Origin: a virus
IMG/VR virus record: IMGVR_UViG_3300017762_003882
Coordinates: 1 to 33,086 of that record
Strand: one strand, 5' to 3'
DNA length: 33,086 bases
Positions 1 through 8,036 of the stretch are shown piece after piece. The translations under genes were made by a program, and so were the position numbers. The notes beneath the pieces were generated by a model. That model worked only from the letters and a program-made list of their open reading frames with translations, had not been told where the DNA came from and did no database searches. The first letter of the stretch is position 1. Every line of letters starts with the position of its first letter.

Positions 1-12
1 CCGCAAAATTAC

Positions 13-54
13 GTGTATACCACAAATATTTTTATTATATTTACACTATAAATA
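13..54 (+). promoter_or_regulatory. Promoter region for the MazG-like gene
   Basis: TATATTTA lies at 36-43, the same octamer seen in five other intergenic promoters in this window. The trinucleotide exactly 20 bases upstream is GTG (13-15) rather than TTG, so the upstream element is weaker. An exact match to the T4 late-promoter octamer TATAAATA follows at 47-54, only 8 bases before the ATG. Which of the two is used cannot be decided from sequence. Confidence 0.5.
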
Positions 55-61
55 AAGCGTT

Positions 62-661
62 ATGTCACAATTTAAAGAACTTATTAAACAAGAGATTAGG
101 GAATCATTAATTCAACTACCATTCCAGGATGACCCTACAGTATGGACTGAAGAATTAGCAGATAATATTGCTTCAAAATTTGAAGGACAATATGTTCCTT
201 TTGTTTCTGAAGTAGAGGAATTCAATGTTGTAATGGGTAAGGATTGGCAAAACCGATCTACACCTACTATTGATAAAAAAGATGCCGAATTTGTTATTAA
301 CTTCATCCAGGAGGAATTAGATGAACTCCGAGAAGCAGTTGAACAAGAAAATATCCAAGAGATATTGGATGCAATTTTAGATATCACTTATGTAGGATTA
401 GGTAATGGTGCTATGGTATTTGGATTAAAAGATAAAATTTGGGAAGCATATCAAGAAGTACAAGCTTCTAATTTATCTAAAATATGTACCACATTAGAAG
501 AAGCCGAAGAAACCGTTAAAGTACGTTCTGAACAACAAGGCGAACCTTGCCATTATGAAGAAGTAGGTGAAAATTACGTAGTATATAGAACTAGTGATAA
601 AAAAGTAATGAAATCAGTTAATTATTTCCGTCCTGACTTATCAAAATTCTTTAATGTATAA
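62..661 (+). CDS. MazG-like nucleotide pyrophosphohydrolase
   Basis: Probable all-alpha NTP pyrophosphohydrolase of the MazG / phosphoribosyl-ATP pyrophosphohydrolase superfamily, which hydrolyses (d)NTPs to NMP and pyrophosphate using Mg2+ bound by acidic helices. The sequence shows an EELDE cluster at residues 84-88 and a second acidic helix, EILDAILD, at 100-107, matching the ExxE...ExxD metal-binding pattern. The segment ending in EVQASNLSK (about 132-140) is also typical of the family. The first 70 residues and the last 50 lie outside the core and are not recognised. MazG-like proteins are common in T4-type marine phages, where they are thought to alter the nucleotide pool or ppGpp. The ATG follows GCGTT without a Shine-Dalgarno, and the stop overlaps the polymerase start, so the two are probably co-translated. 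Confidence 0.75.
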   Translation: MSQFKELIKQEIRESLIQLPFQDDPTVWTEELADNIASKFEGQYVPFVSEVEEFNVVMGKDWQNRSTPTIDKKDAEFVINFIQEELDELREAVEQENIQEILDAILDITYVGLGNGAMVFGLKDKIWEAYQEVQASNLSKICTTLEEAEETVKVRSEQQGEPCHYEEVGENYVVYRTSDKKVMKSVNYFRPDLSKFFNV

Positions 662-2342
662 AAAGATATACGCCCAACCTATAGGAAAAAATAGGCATAA
701 AATCCATTTATGGACTGATGCTGGTAAAGAAGAAATAGAATGGGTTAATAAATCTTATAGAGAGTGTGATCCCGGATCTGCCACCCATACTGGGTTGAAT
801 GGTGAATCCCTAAAAATTACTTCTAAATGGGAAAGGGGAGAACCTAATCTACATTATTGGGATATGCCAGCACATCAAAAATTCCTTATAGAAAAGTATG
901 GAACTAATGATGAACCTTCAGTTACACATAGAGAAATATTTTTTGATATTGAAACCGAAATGGGAGATGCTCTTACTGAAAGTTATATAAAACGTGCTCC
1001 TAAAAAGGTAACTTCTATTGCTTGGTATGATAAACAAGTAGATGAATGGGGGATTTTAATCTTAGATGCTAAACGACAATTAGAGTATACTAAAAATGGA
1101 AATCAGGAAATAACCCCAGTACAAACAGAACAAGAATTGCTGTATAAGTTTCTTGATAAATTTAGGGAAATGGACCCTGATATCATTGTAGGGTGGAATA
1201 GTGATTACTTTGATGTACCATATCTTTACTATAGGATGTGTAATGTATTAGGTGAAGAAATGGCGGCTTACCTTTCACCTATTAACAAGGTAAGAGAAAC
1301 TCCATGGTTCAAAGATCAATACATCCAAATTATGGGGGTTGAATCTCTTGATTATATGCGTCTACATAAAAAATATAGTTGGGCTGATGAACCCTCTTAT
1401 CGTTTAGATGCTATTGGTGAAAAATATGTTGGTGTAAATAAGATTGAATACGAGGGTAATCTTGATGATTTATTCGAATCCGATATCAACAAATTTATTG
1501 AATATAACTTTCGTGATGTTGAGATTCTAAAACTATTAGATGAGAAATTAGAATACCTAGCATTAACTAGAAATCTATCTCATAAGGGTAAACATAACTA
1601 TAGCGAGGTATATGCTAACACTAAAACCCAAGACGGAGCTATTTCAGCCTATTTATTAGGACAAGGATTAATCCCACCCGCTAAAGATAAAAGCAATATT
1701 ACTAAAAAAGGATATGCCGGTGGTTTTTTATTTTGCCCTAAGGCTGGTATTTACAATTATATGTTTGATGAGGATTTAACATCACTATATCCATCAATCA
1801 TAATGACTATTAATATTGGTAAAGAAACCCTAGTAGGACGAATTATAGCTGATGATGACAGGAATAATCGTTTGGGGTTAAATGACCTTCAAGCTATGGA
1901 CCCTGAAACCGAAATACTTGTTGAAAATAATAAACGTCAGACCACTAGTATGAAGGTTAAACAGCTAATTAATCTTGTTACTGATATGGAAATGTCAATC
2001 TCGGCTAATGGGGTATTTTTCCGAACTGATAAGGAATCAGTATTATCTACTATTCTAAAAAAATGGTTTGATGAAAGGGTCAAATATAAAAAGGAAATGA
2101 AAAAAGCATATAAGTCAGGTGATTCTGAATTAGGTGCGTCATTTCATATGAAGCAGTACACCATGAAAATTCTACTAAACTCACTTTATGGTGCTACTGC
2201 ATTACCCAGCTTTAGATATGGTTCTGTTATTTTATCTGAAGCTATTACACTCTCAGGACAACGAATCATTCAGGAATCAGCTTTATGTGTAAATAAACAC
2301 ATGAATAAAGTAATTAAAGAAAAACAACCATTTGAAGTATGA
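654..2342 (+). CDS. 43: DNA polymerase family B, N-terminal fragment (gp43-like)
   Basis: This fragment holds the 3'-5' exonuclease and most of the polymerase domain of a T4 gp43-type replicative polymerase. Exonuclease motifs are intact: DIE (98-100), NSDYFD (182-187) and YNFRD (284-288). Polymerase motif A is D374-x2-SLYPS and motif B is K505-x4-NSLYG. Motif C, which supplies the second catalytic aspartate pair, is missing here and occurs in the ORF starting at 2608. The reading frame ends normally after 562 residues, just past the helix following motif B, and its stop overlaps the ATG of an unrelated 89-residue ORF (ATGA). The two fragments total 872 residues, close to the 898 of T4 gp43. 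This points to a split gene that still encodes a complete enzyme in two chains. Split gp43 genes are known in some T4-related Aeromonas phages. Confidence 0.93.
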   Translation: MYKKIYAQPIGKNRHKIHLWTDAGKEEIEWVNKSYRECDPGSATHTGLNGESLKITSKWERGEPNLHYWDMPAHQKFLIEKYGTNDEPSVTHREIFFDIETEMGDALTESYIKRAPKKVTSIAWYDKQVDEWGILILDAKRQLEYTKNGNQEITPVQTEQELLYKFLDKFREMDPDIIVGWNSDYFDVPYLYYRMCNVLGEEMAAYLSPINKVRETPWFKDQYIQIMGVESLDYMRLHKKYSWADEPSYRLDAIGEKYVGVNKIEYEGNLDDLFESDINKFIEYNFRDVEILKLLDEKLEYLALTRNLSHKGKHNYSEVYANTKTQDGAISAYLLGQGLIPPAKDKSNITKKGYAGGFLFCPKAGIYNYMFDEDLTSLYPSIIMTINIGKETLVGRIIADDDRNNRLGLNDLQAMDPETEILVENNKRQTTSMKVKQLINLVTDMEMSISANGVFFRTDKESVLSTILKKWFDERVKYKKEMKKAYKSGDSELGASFHMKQYTMKILLNSLYGATALPSFRYGSVILSEAITLSGQRIIQESALCVNKHMNKVIKEKQPFEV

Positions 2343-2608
2343 AATTAACTGGACATGCATTTAAAAAAGGTTCTATAGTTTTACTAAACGGTAGACCTAT
2401 AGATAAAAAAGAAGTTATGAAGTTAACTAAAAATTGGAGTGAAAATCTAATTAAGCAATTTAAAAACCTTCTTAAACACGGTGGGGAAATTTTATTAGAA
2501 GAAGAAAACCAACATTTTATTATAAAAACCGATGGTCCTTTATTAAATTCACAGGGAGAAAAGGACGGAGGAATATTTAAAGGTCCTTCAATAGAAGACA
2601 GATTTTAA
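2339..2608 (+). CDS. Unknown 89-residue protein inserted inside the polymerase gene
   Basis: I do not recognise this protein. It lies between the two polymerase fragments, overlapping the upstream stop as ATGA and the downstream start as TAATG, so ribosomes could pass from one cistron to the next. The sequence is lysine-rich, with a predicted helical centre (about residues 22-48) followed by a strand-like stretch (EILLEEENQHFIIK). It has no LAGLIDADG, GIY-YIG, HNH or Hint/intein signatures, so it is not an obvious homing endonuclease or intein. At 270 bases the insert is also too small for a group I intron with an endonuclease. It may be a passenger gene, the remnant of a mobile element, or a small subunit that bridges the two polymerase halves. 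The tidy overlaps suggest it is translated. Confidence 0.7.
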   Translation: MKLTGHAFKKGSIVLLNGRPIDKKEVMKLTKNWSENLIKQFKNLLKHGGEILLEEENQHFIIKTDGPLLNSQGEKDGGIFKGPSIEDRF

Positions 2609-3540
2609 TGAAAGGATTAGAAACTACACCCTGGTATATTTGTAACGAAGAGGACACTAATTATTGTGCCTATATGGATACGGACTCTGTTTATATTCAT
2701 GCTGAGCCAATGCTAAGATATCTTTATCCGGACTTTGACACTATGTCCGATGAACAAAAAGACGAAGCATTAGAAAAAATTGCTCTTAAATATCAAGATG
2801 TTATTACTAATTCATATGATACATTAGCTGAAAATTGCTTTAATGTTAAGTCTCATAGACTTGAAATGAAAACAGAATGTGTTATTCGCTCAGCTTATTT
2901 TAGAGCCACTCGTAGATATGCCCAATGGATTACTAAACAAGAAGGTATAACTAAAGAATCACTTGATGTAAAGGGATTAGAGTTTAAGAAAGCAAATTTC
3001 CCTCCTATTTTAGGTAAATTTTTTAAGAATATATTAGTTGATGTTTTAAAGGGTACCCCTAAAGATGAAATAGATGAAAGGGTAAAGGCATTCCAACAAC
3101 AAATCCTTGATGGTACTCTTCCTTTAAAGGACCTAGGTAACCCCCAATCAGTAAAAAAACTAGATAAATATGTTAGTCATGGTCCTAGAGCAGGGGAAAT
3201 GTTTTCTACACTAGAAAAGGGAGCCACTGCAGCTATTAAAGCCACTGTTGCATATAATGATTTACTTAGATTTTGGAAACTTAACACGCAATATCCTTAC
3301 ATTACTCAGGGTAGTAAAGTAAAATGGATTTATCTTAAATCTAACCCATATCAAATAGAATCATTAGCATTTATGCCAGGTGCAAATATCCCACCTAAAA
3401 TTAATGATTTCATTGAGAAATATGCTGATAGGAAAAAGATTTTTGATAGTATTCTTCTAAATAAATTAGAAGGGTTTTTTGATGATTTAGGATGGGTTCT
3501 TAACTTAAACCCATACCACCAAATGTTTTTTAATTTTTAG
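2608..3540 (+). CDS. 43: DNA polymerase family B, C-terminal fragment (gp43-like)
   Basis: C-terminal part of the gp43-type polymerase: the rest of the palm and the thumb. Motif C is YMDTDS (residues 22-27), supplying the catalytic aspartates that pair with motif A on the upstream fragment. About 20 residues before motif C have no evident counterpart in uninterrupted T4-type polymerases and were probably made by the insertion. The DVKGLEFKKAN stretch (about 121-131) is typical of the region after the palm. The last residues are hydrophobic and aromatic (HQMFFNF), resembling the C-terminal clamp-binding peptide of T4/RB69 gp43. The fragment can act only together with the 562-residue upstream chain, as neither has a full set of catalytic residues. 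The sliding clamp gene follows after 2 bases. Confidence 0.92.
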   Translation: MKGLETTPWYICNEEDTNYCAYMDTDSVYIHAEPMLRYLYPDFDTMSDEQKDEALEKIALKYQDVITNSYDTLAENCFNVKSHRLEMKTECVIRSAYFRATRRYAQWITKQEGITKESLDVKGLEFKKANFPPILGKFFKNILVDVLKGTPKDEIDERVKAFQQQILDGTLPLKDLGNPQSVKKLDKYVSHGPRAGEMFSTLEKGATAAIKATVAYNDLLRFWKLNTQYPYITQGSKVKWIYLKSNPYQIESLAFMPGANIPPKINDFIEKYADRKKIFDSILLNKLEGFFDDLGWVLNLNPYHQMFFNF

Positions 3541-3542
3541 TT

Positions 3543-4277
3543 ATGATAAAAAAAGTTGACTTACAAGCACTAATTAATAAGTATTATCTTAAAATAAATG
3601 AATCAGTTGTCTGGTCATTTAAAAATAACCAGTTAACAGTAGATTTTACTACACCTAGTAAGGATGTAATTGGAAAGGTAGTATGTAATGACATTGATTT
3701 CCAAGAAATTGATTTACCCATATTTAATACCAAAAAGATTCAATCATTAGTAGATTTATGCGAGGGTGATTTATTACTTGAGGTGGATAAAATAAACACT
3801 GTACCTACTAAATTAAAAATCTCAAATGAAAGGTTTAATACAGTTTATGCCCTAGCAGATGCTTTACTTATCCCTCGAGTAGGTAATGTTAGTGAACCCG
3901 AATATAATATTAAATTAGAATTAACATCTGAGGATATATTTTATTTAGTAAAAGCACGAGGTGCTATGTCTGAAACAGCAAATATGTTTATTGCAACAGT
4001 AAATAATCTTGATAAAGAACCTGTTTGTGAAGTTATCTATGGGGAAGATAGTGGACATGACCATAAAATTACATACCAGATTCGTGGTAAAGTAGATGAA
4101 GTGGGGGTTAAATTACCATTTGATCTAAATAAGTTTAGAGATATTTTACATGTTAATAAGGATGCCGAAGAGGGACTATTAGAAGTTAGCTCTAAGGGAT
4201 TAATGAAATTAACATTTAAAACTGAAAAAGTAGAAAGTACTTACTTTATGGTAAGGAAATCAGAAACTAATTTTTAA
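3543..4277 (+). CDS. 45: Sliding clamp (gp45-like)
   Basis: Probable gp45-type processivity clamp, which forms a trimeric ring on DNA, tethers the polymerase and, in T4, also activates late transcription. At 244 residues it is near the 228 of T4 gp45. The sequence alternates short strands and helices as in PCNA-type clamps. The stretch around residues 131-155 (SEDIFYLVKARGAMSETANMF) is the type of segment found at the start of the second clamp domain. No catalytic residues are expected. The assignment rests on the overall pattern and on its place directly downstream of the polymerase. It starts at an ATG preceded by TTAGTT, 2 bases after the polymerase stop. Confidence 0.85.
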   Translation: MIKKVDLQALINKYYLKINESVVWSFKNNQLTVDFTTPSKDVIGKVVCNDIDFQEIDLPIFNTKKIQSLVDLCEGDLLLEVDKINTVPTKLKISNERFNTVYALADALLIPRVGNVSEPEYNIKLELTSEDIFYLVKARGAMSETANMFIATVNNLDKEPVCEVIYGEDSGHDHKITYQIRGKVDEVGVKLPFDLNKFRDILHVNKDAEEGLLEVSSKGLMKLTFKTEKVESTYFMVRKSETNF

Positions 4278-4292
4278 TATATGTATCACCAT

Positions 4293-4328
4293 ACTGACCT
4301 AGGAGGCAGTCAATTGTTTTATTTTTTA
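4293..4328 (+). terminator. Possible weak terminator after the clamp gene
   Basis: ACTG(a)CC at 4293-4299 can pair with GGCAGT at 4305-4310 around a five-base loop (TAGGA), with one bulged A. A T-rich stretch follows (4311-4328), though its longest T run starts some 12 bases after the stem. It would separate the polymerase-clamp genes from hsp20. The stem is short, so leaky termination or an RNA processing signal is equally likely. Confidence 0.3.
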
Positions 4329-4805
4329 ACCGAGTAGCTTAGGCACTCACAAATTTTGTAACTATGAGTAGTACTATTTTTGAACGTAATGTTCACCCTT
4401 TTGATTTATTATTTCGAAACTTTTTCGAACCTGACCGTAATTTCTTTCCCGTAGTGGAAAGTAAAATTCCTCACCCCGTAGACATTTACGAGTCAGATTT
4501 TGGTCTACATTTTGAAGTTGCTTCCACTGGTCTCACTAAAAAAGATGTTCAAATTAACATCGAAGGAGACGTACTTCGTGTTTCTTACAATAAGGAGAAA
4601 AACGAAACAGATAATGGGTACAAGTATATTCACAGAGGAGTAGCTAAACGATCCTTTAATTTAGGATATAAAATTAGCTCTAAATTCAACCTACCGAAAT
4701 CAGCTGCTGAGATGAATGATGGATTATTAGAAATTTCAATCCCATTTGCTCAAGAAGCTAAACCCCGATCTTTAGAGATCAATTAATTGATTTGGCCTCC
4801 TAGGT
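4297..4805. repeat. 11-bp inverted repeat flanking hsp20
   Basis: ACCTAGGAGGC at 4297-4307 is exactly the reverse complement of GCCTCCTAGGT at 4795-4805. One arm lies upstream of hsp20 and the other just after its stop, both in non-coding DNA and both followed by T-rich sequence. The arms could pair in the mRNA or be a protein-binding site present twice. Chance cannot be excluded for an 11-mer. Confidence 0.5.
4364..4786 (+). CDS. Small heat shock protein, Hsp20 family
   Basis: An alpha-crystallin-type holdase that binds unfolding proteins without ATP. The alpha-crystallin domain runs from about residue 36 (HPVDIYESD) to 127, with FEVASTGLTKKDVQI (about 50-64) and the conserved G-x-L-x-I-x-IP motif seen here as DGLLEISIP (about 119-127). 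The C-terminal SLEI resembles the I-x-I tail that docks onto neighbouring subunits. The N-terminal part, with FDLLFRNFF, is hydrophobic and aromatic, as usual for oligomer assembly. Length (140) is normal. Hsp20 genes are frequent in T4-type marine phages. Here the gene begins a three-gene chaperone block with GroES and GroEL, but it is separated from them by its own spacer and a promoter. Confidence 0.93.
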   Translation: MSSTIFERNVHPFDLLFRNFFEPDRNFFPVVESKIPHPVDIYESDFGLHFEVASTGLTKKDVQINIEGDVLRVSYNKEKNETDNGYKYIHRGVAKRSFNLGYKISSKFNLPKSAAEMNDGLLEISIPFAQEAKPRSLEIN

Positions 4806-4822
4806 TATTTTTTGTATATTTA
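4791..4822 (+). promoter_or_regulatory. Promoter for groES-groEL
   Basis: TTTG at 4791-4794 and TATATTTA at 4815-4822 are separated by exactly 20 bases, the spacing found at four other sites in this window. The ATG of groES is 16 bases after the second box. The layout matches the Bacteroidota housekeeping promoter (TTTG, about 20 bases, TAnnTTTG) apart from the last base. Confidence 0.7.
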
Positions 4823-4838
4823 AATCTTAAAAAAGTTT

Positions 4839-5159
4839 ATGAAGAAGTTAGAAGCATTGTTTGATGCAGTTATTGTAAAACCAGTAGAAGAAGAAGATAC
4901 TACTTATGGTTCAATTGTAGTCCCTGATATGGGTAAAGAAAAAAACCAACATGCCGTAGTTGTTGCTATTGGTCCTGGAAAACGAACCATTAATGGAAAC
5001 CTAATTCCTACTACAGCAGAAGTTGGACAAACCGTAATTGTCCCCACTATGGGATTTACGCGCATGGAATTTGAGGGAGAGGAGTATTATGTAGGACCCG
5101 AGAACCAACTATTAGCCCGTATTACTGATGAAGATTACCAACAAAAATTACCGTTTTAA
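4839..5159 (+). CDS. groES: Co-chaperonin GroES
   Basis: Lid subunit of the chaperonin, the functional counterpart of T4 gp31. The GroES fold is visible from DAVIVKPVEEE (about residues 9-19) through the flexible mobile loop with its hydrophobic tip (YGSIVVP, 23-29), which contacts GroEL. The HAVVVAIGPG segment follows (about 38-47), and then the second half (VGQTVIVP, EEYYVGPENQLLARI). Length is 106, between E. coli GroES (97) and gp31 (111). Unlike gp31, it resembles ordinary bacterial GroES closely enough to recognise by eye. It lies 10 bases upstream of groEL, in the order of bacterial groESL operons, under the promoter at 4791-4822. Confidence 0.95.
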   Translation: MKKLEALFDAVIVKPVEEEDTTYGSIVVPDMGKEKNQHAVVVAIGPGKRTINGNLIPTTAEVGQTVIVPTMGFTRMEFEGEEYYVGPENQLLARITDEDYQQKLPF

Positions 5160-5169
5160 TTAAAAGTTT

Positions 5170-6798
5170 ATGTCAAAAATTATCAATTTAGGAACAGAAT
5201 CCAGAGAAAAACTGGTTAAAGGTATTAATACCCTAGCGGATGCCGTTGTGTCTACTTTAGGACCAAATGGACGAAATGTGGTTATTTCTAACCCAAATGA
5301 ATCCGTTAAGTCAACTAAAGATGGTGTAACTGTAGCTAAAAACATTGTATTGAAAGATCCTGTTGAAGAAACAGGTGTTCAACTTGTAAAACAAGCAGCC
5401 ATTCAAACCGCAGATTCAGCAGGTGATGGAACAACCACCTCAACCCTACTAGCGCGAGAAATGATTAATAATGGATTATCTCATATCAATCGTGGTGTTA
5501 ATGCTGTAGAAGTAAAACGAGGGATGGATTATGCAACTAAAGAAGTTGTGGGTTATCTCCATGATATCTTAACAGAAGATATTTCGTCTGAAGAACAACT
5601 TGAACAAGTTGCCACCATTTCAGCTAACAATGATCCCGAAGTAGGAAAATTAATTGCTACTGCAATTGAAAAGGTAGGACGTGATGGTGTAGTTCATATT
5701 GAAGAATCTAAATCAGGTGAAACATATCTTGAAACTGTTGAGGGTATGCAATTTGATAGAGGTTATAAATCACACTATTTCGTTACGGATAATAATACAA
5801 TGTCTTGTACATTAGATAATCCTTACATTCTAATTGCAGACCACCGTTTCACCCAAGTAAAAGAATTATTGCCTATTTTAGAAAGTGTTTCAAATACAAA
5901 CCGTTCTCTCTTAATTATTGCGGATGATATTGATAATGAAGCTCTAGCAACTCTAATTGTAAATAAAGCACGAGGTACACTAAAAGTAGCTGCTGTTAAA
6001 GCACCTGAGTTTGGAGATCGTAAAAAACTTGTTCTTGAAGATATTGCTACTCTAACAGGAGGTCAGGTATTTAATAAAGAACGAGGAATGAAACTCGAAA
6101 AATTTAGTTGGGATTGGTTTGGTGAAGCCCGTACAGTTACAATTTCTAAGGACCAAACAACATTAGTTGATGGTAAAGGAGAAGCTAAGGGGATTGAATC
6201 ACGAGTTGAAGAACTACAAAATCAAATTGATAATGCAGCTTCTCCATTTGAGCGAGAAAAACTACAAGATCGTTTAGGACGAATGATAGGGGGTGTTTCT
6301 ATTATCCATGTAGGTGGTTATAACGAAACTGAAATGAATGAAAAGAAAGATCGAGTTGACGATGCCCTAAATGCCACAAAAGCTGCACTTGAAGAAGGTA
6401 TTGTACCTGGAGGTGGCTCTGCCTTATTATATGCAAGTCAAAACACAGTTGAAAACGAAGAGAATTCAGTTGACTTCAATATTGGAGTAAATATCGTAAA
6501 ATCCGCTTGCTATGTACCCCTTAAACAAATTATGTCCAATGCAGGTTTTGAAACTAAGGATATTTACCAAACAATAAACAATCTTCTTAGTAGTGATGAT
6601 AACTGGCTAGGGTTAAACGTTTCTAAAGATGAAAATGTTAATATGAAAGAACATGGGATTATCGATCCTACTAAGGTTACAAGAACGGCTTTAGAAAATG
6701 CAACATCAGTTGCAGGGACAGTTTTATTAACAGAATGTGTTGTTGTAGAAGAGCCTGCTAAGGAAGAAGCTACACCTGGACTAAATGGTATGTTTTAA
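5170..6798 (+). CDS. groEL: Chaperonin GroEL
   Basis: Full-length 60-kDa chaperonin, 542 residues against 548 in E. coli. ATP-binding and hydrolysis residues are kept: GPNGRNV (31-37), TKDGVTVAK (49-57, with the D52 equivalent), GDGTTT (85-90) and the aspartate of VDDALNATKAALEEG (E. coli D398 region), followed by IVPGGGSALL. The apical segment KAPEFGDRKK and DIATLTGGQVF are typical. The usual GGM-rich tail is replaced by a short acidic end and NGMF. The intact active site suggests a working, probably virion-directed chaperonin rather than a relic. Complete groEL genes are rare in phages; T4 itself supplies only the co-chaperonin and uses host GroEL. The start follows AAAAGTTT, and the stop overlaps the next ATG (TAATG). 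Confidence 0.97.
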   Translation: MSKIINLGTESREKLVKGINTLADAVVSTLGPNGRNVVISNPNESVKSTKDGVTVAKNIVLKDPVEETGVQLVKQAAIQTADSAGDGTTTSTLLAREMINNGLSHINRGVNAVEVKRGMDYATKEVVGYLHDILTEDISSEEQLEQVATISANNDPEVGKLIATAIEKVGRDGVVHIEESKSGETYLETVEGMQFDRGYKSHYFVTDNNTMSCTLDNPYILIADHRFTQVKELLPILESVSNTNRSLLIIADDIDNEALATLIVNKARGTLKVAAVKAPEFGDRKKLVLEDIATLTGGQVFNKERGMKLEKFSWDWFGEARTVTISKDQTTLVDGKGEAKGIESRVEELQNQIDNAASPFEREKLQDRLGRMIGGVSIIHVGGYNETEMNEKKDRVDDALNATKAALEEGIVPGGGSALLYASQNTVENEENSVDFNIGVNIVKSACYVPLKQIMSNAGFETKDIYQTINNLLSSDDNWLGLNVSKDENVNMKEHGIIDPTKVTRTALENATSVAGTVLLTECVVVEEPAKEEATPGLNGMF

Positions 6799-7076
6799 TG
6801 GATTCACGAACTGAACAAGTTGAGACTCCTGTGTTAATTGCAACACGAATACCCCCAGGAGACAAATGGGAATTAGTTAATGATGCCTATGAAGCAGTTC
6901 ATCCATCATTAACAGATGCACTTGAAGCTTACTTCCAAGCAACAGGATTTAAGGGGGACTATAAATTAGCCCCCTTAGATTCTAAACTATATGCTTTACA
7001 TACTGAAGAAATAGAAGTTAAACAACCTGAAGAGAGAATATACGGTCTATTTGGAGAATTCAAACAGGGTATTTAG
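6798..7076 (+). CDS. Unknown 92-residue protein
   Basis: Not recognised. The start overlaps the groEL stop (TAATG), so it is probably translated from the same message, and the gp44-like gene follows after 21 bases. The product is acidic and looks globular (YEAVHPSLTDALEAYFQATGF suggests a helix near residues 31-52), without membrane segments or cysteines. It does not resemble RegA, the translational repressor found near these genes in T4. Its position between chaperonin and clamp loader gives no clear clue to function. Confidence 0.7.
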   Translation: MDSRTEQVETPVLIATRIPPGDKWELVNDAYEAVHPSLTDALEAYFQATGFKGDYKLAPLDSKLYALHTEEIEVKQPEERIYGLFGEFKQGI

Positions 7077-7097
7077 ATTCACGGTACAGAAAAAGTT

Positions 7098-8021
7098 ATG
7101 TCAAATATATTACTAAACGAGAAATATCGTCCTCAAACTTTAGATACCTTTGTTGGAAATGAAAATGTAAAATCTACTATTTCCCAATATCTAGAATCTG
7201 ATGATATCCAAAATTTCATATTTTATGGCCCTGCAGGTTCAGGTAAAACTACACTTGCTAAAATAATAGTTAAAAACCTTGATTGTGATTATCTATATAT
7301 TAACAGCAGTGATGAACGAGGTATTGAAACTATTAGAAATAAAGTTGTAGATTTTGCTAGTGTTGCCTCATTTAAATCTATTAAAGTTATTATTCTAGAT
7401 GAAGCAGATTTTTTAACAATACAGGCACAAGCATCTCTTCGGAACATTATCGAAACATTTTCCCAAACCACACGTTTTATTATGACGTGTAATTTTGTTG
7501 AGAGAATAATTGACCCACTTCAATCTAGATGTCAAGTCCTTAAGATTATTCCCCAATCCAAAAAAGAAATTGCTCAACATGTTTCTAATATTTTAGAACA
7601 GGAAAATGTTTCTTATGAGTTGGAGGATTTAGCAACTATTATCAACAAACACCATCCTGATCTTAGGAAGGTATTAAATACAATCCAATTTTCTATAAAG
7701 GATGGAAAGTTATCACCTGATAAAGACGTATTAGTTGCTACTAACTATATTAAAGAAGTACTCAAACAGTTAAAAGGTATTAAACCTAGCTTTAAAAACA
7801 TCAGACAAATTATTGCTAATTCAGGTGTAAACGATTACGAAGAATTATTTAGAGCCTTATTTGATCATGCATCTTTATATGCTCCTGGGTTAGAAGGATC
7901 TATTGCCGTTGTATTAAATGAACATTTATATCAAGCTAATTTCAGAATTGATAAAGAAATTAATGCCATGTCTGCAATAGCTAAAATCACAGAATTAAAA
8001 AAATTAAACACAATTATTTAA
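7098..8021 (+). CDS. 44: Clamp loader large subunit, AAA+ ATPase (gp44-like)
   Basis: ATPase subunit of the clamp loader, which opens the gp45 ring and places it on primer-template DNA. It begins with the RFC-box sequence NEKYRPQTLDTFVG (7-20). The Walker A motif is GPAGSGKTT (44-52), Walker B ends in DEAD (101-104), and the SRC motif with the trans-acting arginine finger is at 143-145. The C-terminal half is helical, as in the collar domain. Length (307) fits T4 gp44 (319). The family acts as a 4:1 complex with gp62, whose likely gene is two ORFs downstream. The start is preceded by GAAAAAGTT, the context common to the core genes here. Confidence 0.95.
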   Translation: MSNILLNEKYRPQTLDTFVGNENVKSTISQYLESDDIQNFIFYGPAGSGKTTLAKIIVKNLDCDYLYINSSDERGIETIRNKVVDFASVASFKSIKVIILDEADFLTIQAQASLRNIIETFSQTTRFIMTCNFVERIIDPLQSRCQVLKIIPQSKKEIAQHVSNILEQENVSYELEDLATIINKHHPDLRKVLNTIQFSIKDGKLSPDKDVLVATNYIKEVLKQLKGIKPSFKNIRQIIANSGVNDYEELFRALFDHASLYAPGLEGSIAVVLNEHLYQANFRIDKEINAMSAIAKITELKKLNTII

Positions 8022-8036
8022 CTAAACCCCAATTTT

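Noticed and set aside
2339-2608. Group I intron or intein in the polymerase gene
   Set aside because: The insert is 270 bases, has no Hint motifs or intron core that I can see, and the flanking ORFs have normal stop and start codons.
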